A stretch of DNA of 9,328 nt from Streptomyces katrae. GTDB taxonomy: Bacteria; Actinomycetota; Actinomycetes; Streptomycetales; Streptomycetaceae. The notes beneath the pieces were generated by a model, which had not been told where the DNA came from, did no database searches, and saw nothing but the letters and a program-made list of their open reading frames with translations. Shown here in pieces: positions 6,404-9,328 of this stretch (position 1 is the first letter of the stretch; the number at the start of each line of letters is the position of its first letter). A program made the translations under genes and the position numbers. The stretch lies in NCBI RefSeq assembly GCF_000966975.1, contig NZ_JZWV01000229.1:1-9328 (forward strand), written 5' to 3'.

Positions 6404-6442
6404 CTCCCGTTGCGGACCGTGTTGATGGGCCCGCAACGGGGG
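6404..6442 (+). promoter_or_regulatory. Leader hairpin upstream of the protease gene
   Basis: CCCGTTGCGG (6406-6415) and CCGCAACGGG (6431-6440) pair perfectly over 10 bp around a 15-base loop; a T-G and a C-G pair extend the stem to 6404/6442. It ends 26 bases before the TTG start, and a further GCAACGGGG copy lies at 6458-6466, two bases before the start. It could be a DNA operator, a late terminator of the hydrolase gene, or an RNA switch in the protease leader. The short CTTTCTC after the stem is a weak terminator tail at best. Confidence 0.55.
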
Positions 6443-6468
6443 CTTTCTCAAGGAGAGGCAACGGGGAT

Positions 6469-7818
6469 TTGGCATTCATAGGAAAGTACCGCAAAGCGGT
6501 GTTGGCGGCCTGTGCCGTGGCGGCGGTCGCCGGCGGCGGGCTCCTCGCCCCCACGGCCTTCGGCACGGAGGACACCGAGACCGGGGTGGAGACCGCCGGG
6601 ACGGAGGCCCCCGAAACGGCCACGATCCCGCCGGTCGAGGACGCGTTGGACGCCCACACGGCGGACTCCGCGACCTACAGCAGCGACAGCGCGGCCTTCA
6701 AGGACGGGGTGATGACGCTCGGCGGTCCGGCGGCCGCCGCACCGCGCTCGGGCGTCGCCGCGGGCGGCACCACCAGCGCGCCCTCGGGCACGGGGTGGAA
6801 GCTCAGCGGGGCCACCAAGTGGCTGGCGACCGGCTACACGATCAGGTTCTACGACCAGAAGTCCGCGGACTGGCTGGCCCCGTACGTGAAGGCCACCGCC
6901 GCCGACCTCCAGCGGATCACCACACTGCCGGTCACGGTCGACACCAAGCCCGTGGGCTGGGACCACGTCCGGCTCAAGGGCGAGGTCATCGTCGGCGTGC
7001 TGCACCGTCCGTGCGTACCGCCCGCCGACGAGGGCACCATGGGCAGCACCGGCTGGAAGGTGGTCCGCGACGGGTCCGGGACGGCCAACCTCAGCTGCGG
7101 CTTCACCAATTCCTCCGTGCCGGAGACGGTGACCAGCGGACACGCCTACATCGACGACTCGTTCTTCACGGCGCAGGGCAAGCCCACGGCCGCGATGGGC
7201 GAGACGTACATGAGGAACCACATCAGCCACGAGATCGGCCACACGCTCGGTCTCACCCACGCCAACCGCAGCCTGACCAAGGGCGACTGCGTCAAGGGCA
7301 CCGACTCCGGGGAGTTCCCGGTGATGTGCTCGCCGGCGTACGCGTACCAGGACAAGCGGGCGGGCACGTACGTCCAGCAGTTCGACGTGCAGGGGCTGCG
7401 GCTGCTCGCCGCCGGAGCCGGTGCCGCGCTGCCCCCGCAGGGCAAGGTGACGGGCCTGGGCGGCAAGTGCCTTGACGTCAAGGGCGGCAAGGCGGCCAAC
7501 GGCACGCAGATCCAGCTCTACACCTGCAACGGCTCGGTCGCCCAGTCGTGGATCCTGGGCAAGGACGGCACGTTCCGCGCACTGGGCAAGTGCCTGGACG
7601 ACTCGCGCAACCTGACCGCCAACGGCAACAAGATCCAGCTGTACGACTGCAACGGCAGCCCCGCACAGCGCTGGACGGTCAACGCCAAGGGCCAGATCGT
7701 GCACGCGGCCTCCGGCAAGGTGCTGGACGTGACCGGCGGGAAGACCGCCAACGGCACGCCGGTACAGCTGTACACGGCGGGCGGCGACAAACGCCAGGTC
7801 TGGGTCGCACCCAAGTAG
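6469..7818 (+). CDS. Secreted metzincin-like zinc protease with C-terminal ricin-B lectin domain
   Basis: A 449-residue protein. A signal peptide (GKYRK n-region, Ala/Val-rich core to about residue 30) is followed by an acidic, low-complexity stretch to about residue 105 that may be a propeptide. The catalytic domain carries the zinc signature HEIGHTLGLTH with His254, Glu255, His258, Gly261 and His264, and a Met-turn candidate Met286 in FPVMCSP, which fits the metzincin clan. Residues 325-449 form a ricin-type beta-trefoil lectin with three repeats ending in QSW (359-361), QRW (400-402) and QVW (443-445). Repeats one and two each carry a Cys pair; repeat three has lost both. The lectin probably anchors the enzyme to a glycan while the protease domain cleaves nearby protein. 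The TTG start is the only one that keeps the basic n-region; AAGGAG lies about 13 bases upstream, an unusually long spacing. It appears to be transcribed alone. Confidence 0.88.
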   Translation: MAFIGKYRKAVLAACAVAAVAGGGLLAPTAFGTEDTETGVETAGTEAPETATIPPVEDALDAHTADSATYSSDSAAFKDGVMTLGGPAAAAPRSGVAAGGTTSAPSGTGWKLSGATKWLATGYTIRFYDQKSADWLAPYVKATAADLQRITTLPVTVDTKPVGWDHVRLKGEVIVGVLHRPCVPPADEGTMGSTGWKVVRDGSGTANLSCGFTNSSVPETVTSGHAYIDDSFFTAQGKPTAAMGETYMRNHISHEIGHTLGLTHANRSLTKGDCVKGTDSGEFPVMCSPAYAYQDKRAGTYVQQFDVQGLRLLAAGAGAALPPQGKVTGLGGKCLDVKGGKAANGTQIQLYTCNGSVAQSWILGKDGTFRALGKCLDDSRNLTANGNKIQLYDCNGSPAQRWTVNAKGQIVHAASGKVLDVTGGKTANGTPVQLYTAGGDKRQVWVAPK

Positions 7819-7827
7819 GAGACGACG

Positions 7828-7861
7828 CCGGCCGCCCCCGCACGCGGTGGCGGGCTGCCGG
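7828..7861 (+). terminator. Terminator-like hairpin after the protease gene
   Basis: CCGGC (7828-7832) pairs with GCCGG (7857-7861). After one mismatch GCCC (7834-7837) pairs with GGGC (7852-7855), giving a 9-bp stem that starts 10 bases past the stop codon. There is no T-tract. Confidence 0.45.
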
Positions 7862-7885
7862 GGGGGCTCCGGTACGGGCGCGAAT

Positions 7886-7927
7886 CCCCCGGCCGCCGGT
7901 CTCCCTGGTCCTGGCACGGACCGGGGG
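7886..7927. terminator. Possible bidirectional hairpin between convergent genes
   Basis: CCCCCGG (7886-7892) and CCGGGGG (7921-7927) form a perfect 7-bp stem with a long 28-base loop, in the gap between the protease gene and the STAS gene that faces it. The rest of the 7819-8037 gap holds no convincing gene on either strand. Confidence 0.3.
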
Positions 7928-8037
7928 GCCGCCGTCAGCCGCCCTGCTGGACGCCCTGCCCCGAGTGGTCGATCACGTTGCCGTTGGAGCGACACGGCGT
8001 CGGCGAGGGCCGGCGGCGTCCTCAGCCTCGCTCGCGG

Positions 8038-8445
8038 TCAGACCAGGCCGCAGGCTCCGCACCGGCCGGCGGGACCGCTCCCCAGCCGCGCACCCACCAG
8101 GGTCTCTGCACGTCCCAGCGCACCCGGTGAGGGCAGAAAGTGAAACAGGTGGGTGGTACCGGTGAGGTCCAGAACCCGCAAGGCCTGGTCAGGGACACCC
8201 AACAGGTGAAGGGCGGCCCCATCACGACCGGTGCGCCGGCGCAGCCTGAGGAGCGTGTTGAGACCTGAGGAGTCCATGAAGGTGACGGCCGTCATGTCGA
8301 CGGTGAGGACCAGGCCCGGCAGCTCAAGGGCGTCGATGGCCTTGGCGAGGTCGGGGCCGGTGTCGATGTCGAGTTCGCCGGTCAGGGCCACAACGGTGTG
8401 GCTGGGGCCGACGGCGTTGACGGCAACAGCAAACGAGGCAGGCAC
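8038..8445 (-). CDS. STAS-domain protein, anti-sigma-factor-antagonist type
   Basis: A 135-residue protein whose first 105 or so residues are a STAS domain: VVALTGELDIDTGPDLAKAI (18-37), LVLTVDMTAVTFMDSSGLNT (45-64), and a LHLLGVPDQALRVLDLTG segment. The FMDSSGL motif places Ser59 at the position phosphorylated in SpoIIAA and RsbV, so control by a serine kinase of the RsbW/SpoIIAB type is expected. Its role would be to bind an anti-sigma factor and free a sigma factor. A Gly/Arg/Cys-containing tail of about 25 residues extends past the domain. The GTG at 8445 is the first start after an in-frame stop and fits the domain boundary, though its ribosome-binding site is weak. No kinase or sigma gene is next to it, so it is an orphan here, and its partner cannot be named. 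Confidence 0.87.
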   Translation of the reverse strand: MPASFAVAVNAVGPSHTVVALTGELDIDTGPDLAKAIDALELPGLVLTVDMTAVTFMDSSGLNTLLRLRRRTGRDGAALHLLGVPDQALRVLDLTGTTHLFHFLPSPGALGRAETLVGARLGSGPAGRCGACGLV

Positions 8446-8579
8446 GGTCCGGTCCGCCGTTCGGGTAGGAGCCCATTACGGTCGGCTCCCCAAACGGGGC
8501 GGAGAAGGCCGTCAAGCGCACGGCATGGGGCCGCACACAGCCGGATAAGACCACCCGCACCCTCCGTCGGCCACGCATT

Positions 8580-8816
8580 GTGGCCGGATGGTGGCGTGGG
8601 GTCCCTCACCAGACCAGGCTGGTCATCACCGGCGTATGCCCCGTACGCACGTACGTACCCGGCTTCGGGGTGCTTTTCTTCACCATGGAGATCCCCTCGT
8701 GGTTCGCGAGGCCGGGTGACCACGGTCACTCGGCGGCCGCCGTGGCCACCCCTGCGCGCACTCCCGTGGGGCTGTCCGTGCGAGGGTGGGGCCGCGAAGA
8801 GACAGCGACGGTCTGA
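8580..8816 (+). CDS. Doubtful small ORF ahead of the secreted-protein gene
   Basis: A GTG-initiated frame of 78 residues containing TRLVITGVCPVRTYVPGFGV and MEIPSWFARPGDHGH, with no recognised domain. In its favour, about four fifths of third codon positions are G or C, higher than at positions one and two, and it stops 3 bases before the next ATG, as in an operon. Against it, there is no ribosome-binding site at 8580, and the stretch is crowded with perfect dyads that look regulatory. ATG 8685 would give a shorter 43-residue version, also without a clear ribosome-binding site. Confidence 0.2.
   Translation: MAGWWRGVPHQTRLVITGVCPVRTYVPGFGVLFFTMEIPSWFARPGDHGHSAAAVATPARTPVGLSVRGWGREETATV
8612..8624. 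repeat. Perfect 13-base dyad, operator-like
   Basis: GACCAG (8612-8617) and CTGGTC (8619-8624) flank a single G. It lies between the STAS gene and the secreted-protein gene, where either gene could use it as a regulator-binding site. No matching regulator is known. Confidence 0.4.
8714..8751. repeat. Strong hairpin containing nested palindromes
   Basis: GGGTGACCACGG (8714-8725) pairs with CCGTGGCCACCC (8740-8751) at 11 of 12 positions around a 14-base loop. Nested within it are GTGACC-AC-GGTCAC (8716-8729) and the 12-base palindrome CGGCGGCCGCCG (8731-8742). The structure ends about 68 bases before ATG 8820. Terminator, leader structure and operator are all possible; there is no T-tract. Confidence 0.45.
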
Positions 8817-8819
8817 CGA

Positions 8820-9328
8820 ATGGGTGGGCGTGTGAGCGGATGGACTGTGGTTGCGGGCCTGCTGTTGCTGACCGGGCCCTCTGCGAGTCCCGTCTTCACG
8901 GAGCCGCCCCCGGTGATCCGGGGAAAGGTCGGCGAATATGTGTCGCTGGAGATCGTCCATACCTACACGCCCTCTACCCAGGTCCACGTGGAACTGCCCG
9001 AAGGCATCTCGGCGGCCGCGCTTCCGGTAGGACACTTTCCATCGGAGGAGACGTACTGCGGCGACTGGGACCGCACCGTGCGCGTCCTGACGTGCGGTGG
9101 TGGCGACAGGACCATCCTCCGCGTACGGATCGACCGCGAGGTGAAAGGCGCGCGGGGCCGAATCTGGACCTCGGGAGAGCCCCTGCCCGGCTCGGTCCGC
9201 ACCGGACCGCTCACGGTCGAATTCACGGGGGTTTCGGCCAGGCCGGAACACGACCCACCGGCCTGGTCCCGGCCGGCACCCGGATCTCCGGACGATCAGC
9301 GCCTGCGGGCGGCGGCACGCTCCGAGCG
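8820..9328 (+). CDS. Secreted protein of unknown function, 3' end outside window
   Basis: From ATG 8820 the frame stays open to the window edge (169 codons). In-frame TGA at 8814-8816 makes this the first possible start; GTG 8832 is an alternative. The N-terminus (MGGRVSGWTVVAGLLLLTGP) is a short signal peptide with cleavage likely near the SAS at residues 22-24. The mature part begins VFTEPPPVIRGKVGEYVSLE and is rich in beta-strand-like segments such as VHVELPEG and TILRVRIDREV. It contains one Cys pair (ETYCGDW and VLTCGGG), probably a disulfide. A Pro/Arg-rich segment follows toward the edge. This resembles an extracellular immunoglobulin-like or DUF11-like strand sandwich, but no family is recognised with confidence. 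GC-rich third positions support coding. A C-terminal anchor or sorting signal, if any, would lie outside. Confidence 0.65.
   Translation, partial: MGGRVSGWTVVAGLLLLTGPSASPVFTEPPPVIRGKVGEYVSLEIVHTYTPSTQVHVELPEGISAAALPVGHFPSEETYCGDWDRTVRVLTCGGGDRTILRVRIDREVKGARGRIWTSGEPLPGSVRTGPLTVEFTGVSARPEHDPPAWSRPAPGSPDDQRLRAAARSE

Noticed and set aside
6448..7995. 515-codon minus-strand open frame antisense to the protease gene
   Set aside because: It is the mirror of a GC-rich third-position pattern. The product is Arg/Ala/Gly-rich with no domain, while the plus strand has clear protease and lectin motifs.
7935..8037. Minus-strand tail reading SNGNVIDHSGQGVQQGG before a stop at 7935, like the end of a small secreted protein
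   Set aside because: No start codon or upstream coding part can be placed in that frame, since it runs directly out of the STAS gene region, so it is probably chance.
8446..8540. Possible SigB-type promoter ahead of the STAS gene
   Set aside because: A GTTT appears on the minus strand, but no GGGTAT-like -10 follows at the required spacing.

Overview
This is high-GC actinobacterial DNA, almost certainly from a Streptomyces chromosome. The signs are overall base composition, GC-rich third codon positions, frequent GTG/TTG starts, Arg-rich spurious reading frames, and the families present (TetR and ArsR regulators, a Tat-exported hydrolase, a secreted cyclophilin, a protease with a ricin-type lectin domain, and a STAS protein). 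No rRNA, tRNA, CRISPR array, insertion sequence or integrase was seen. The assignment is an inference from composition and family style, not a database match.

Layout. 1-337 (-): 5' part of a SUMF1/formylglycine-generating-enzyme-fold protein cut by the window edge. 448-775 (+): a dienelactone hydrolase-type N-terminus that loses its family pattern after about 66 residues and is followed by an out-of-frame tail, so probably a deletion relic. 792-3255 (+): a compact cassette of TetR regulator, manganese-cupin (hydroxynitrile-lyase-like), DUF4865 protein broken by a one-base frameshift, and phosphotriesterase-family metal hydrolase. A 22-bp imperfect palindrome covers the likely -10 region just ahead of the TetR gene and suggests autoregulation. 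3352-4077 (-): secreted cyclophilin. 4187-5152 (-): ArsR-type regulator, divergent from 5237-6313 (+), a Tat-signal alpha/beta hydrolase. 6469-7818 (+): secreted metzincin-like protease with a C-terminal ricin-B lectin domain, preceded by a structured leader. 8038-8445 (-): STAS-domain protein. 8820-9328 (+): secreted protein of unknown function running off the right edge. A dyad-rich stretch with one doubtful small ORF lies between the last two.

How the genes may work together. The TetR-cupin-DUF4865-phosphotriesterase group has short or overlapping junctions and reads as one transcription unit for turnover of a small molecule sensed by the TetR protein; the substrate cannot be read from sequence. 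The ArsR/hydrolase pair looks like a local regulator with an exported target enzyme. The remaining genes look like independent single units. No wholly new system is evident. The strongest leads are the cassette with its operator, the frameshift inside it, and the leader of the protease gene, which carries three copies of one motif able to form mutually exclusive hairpins.
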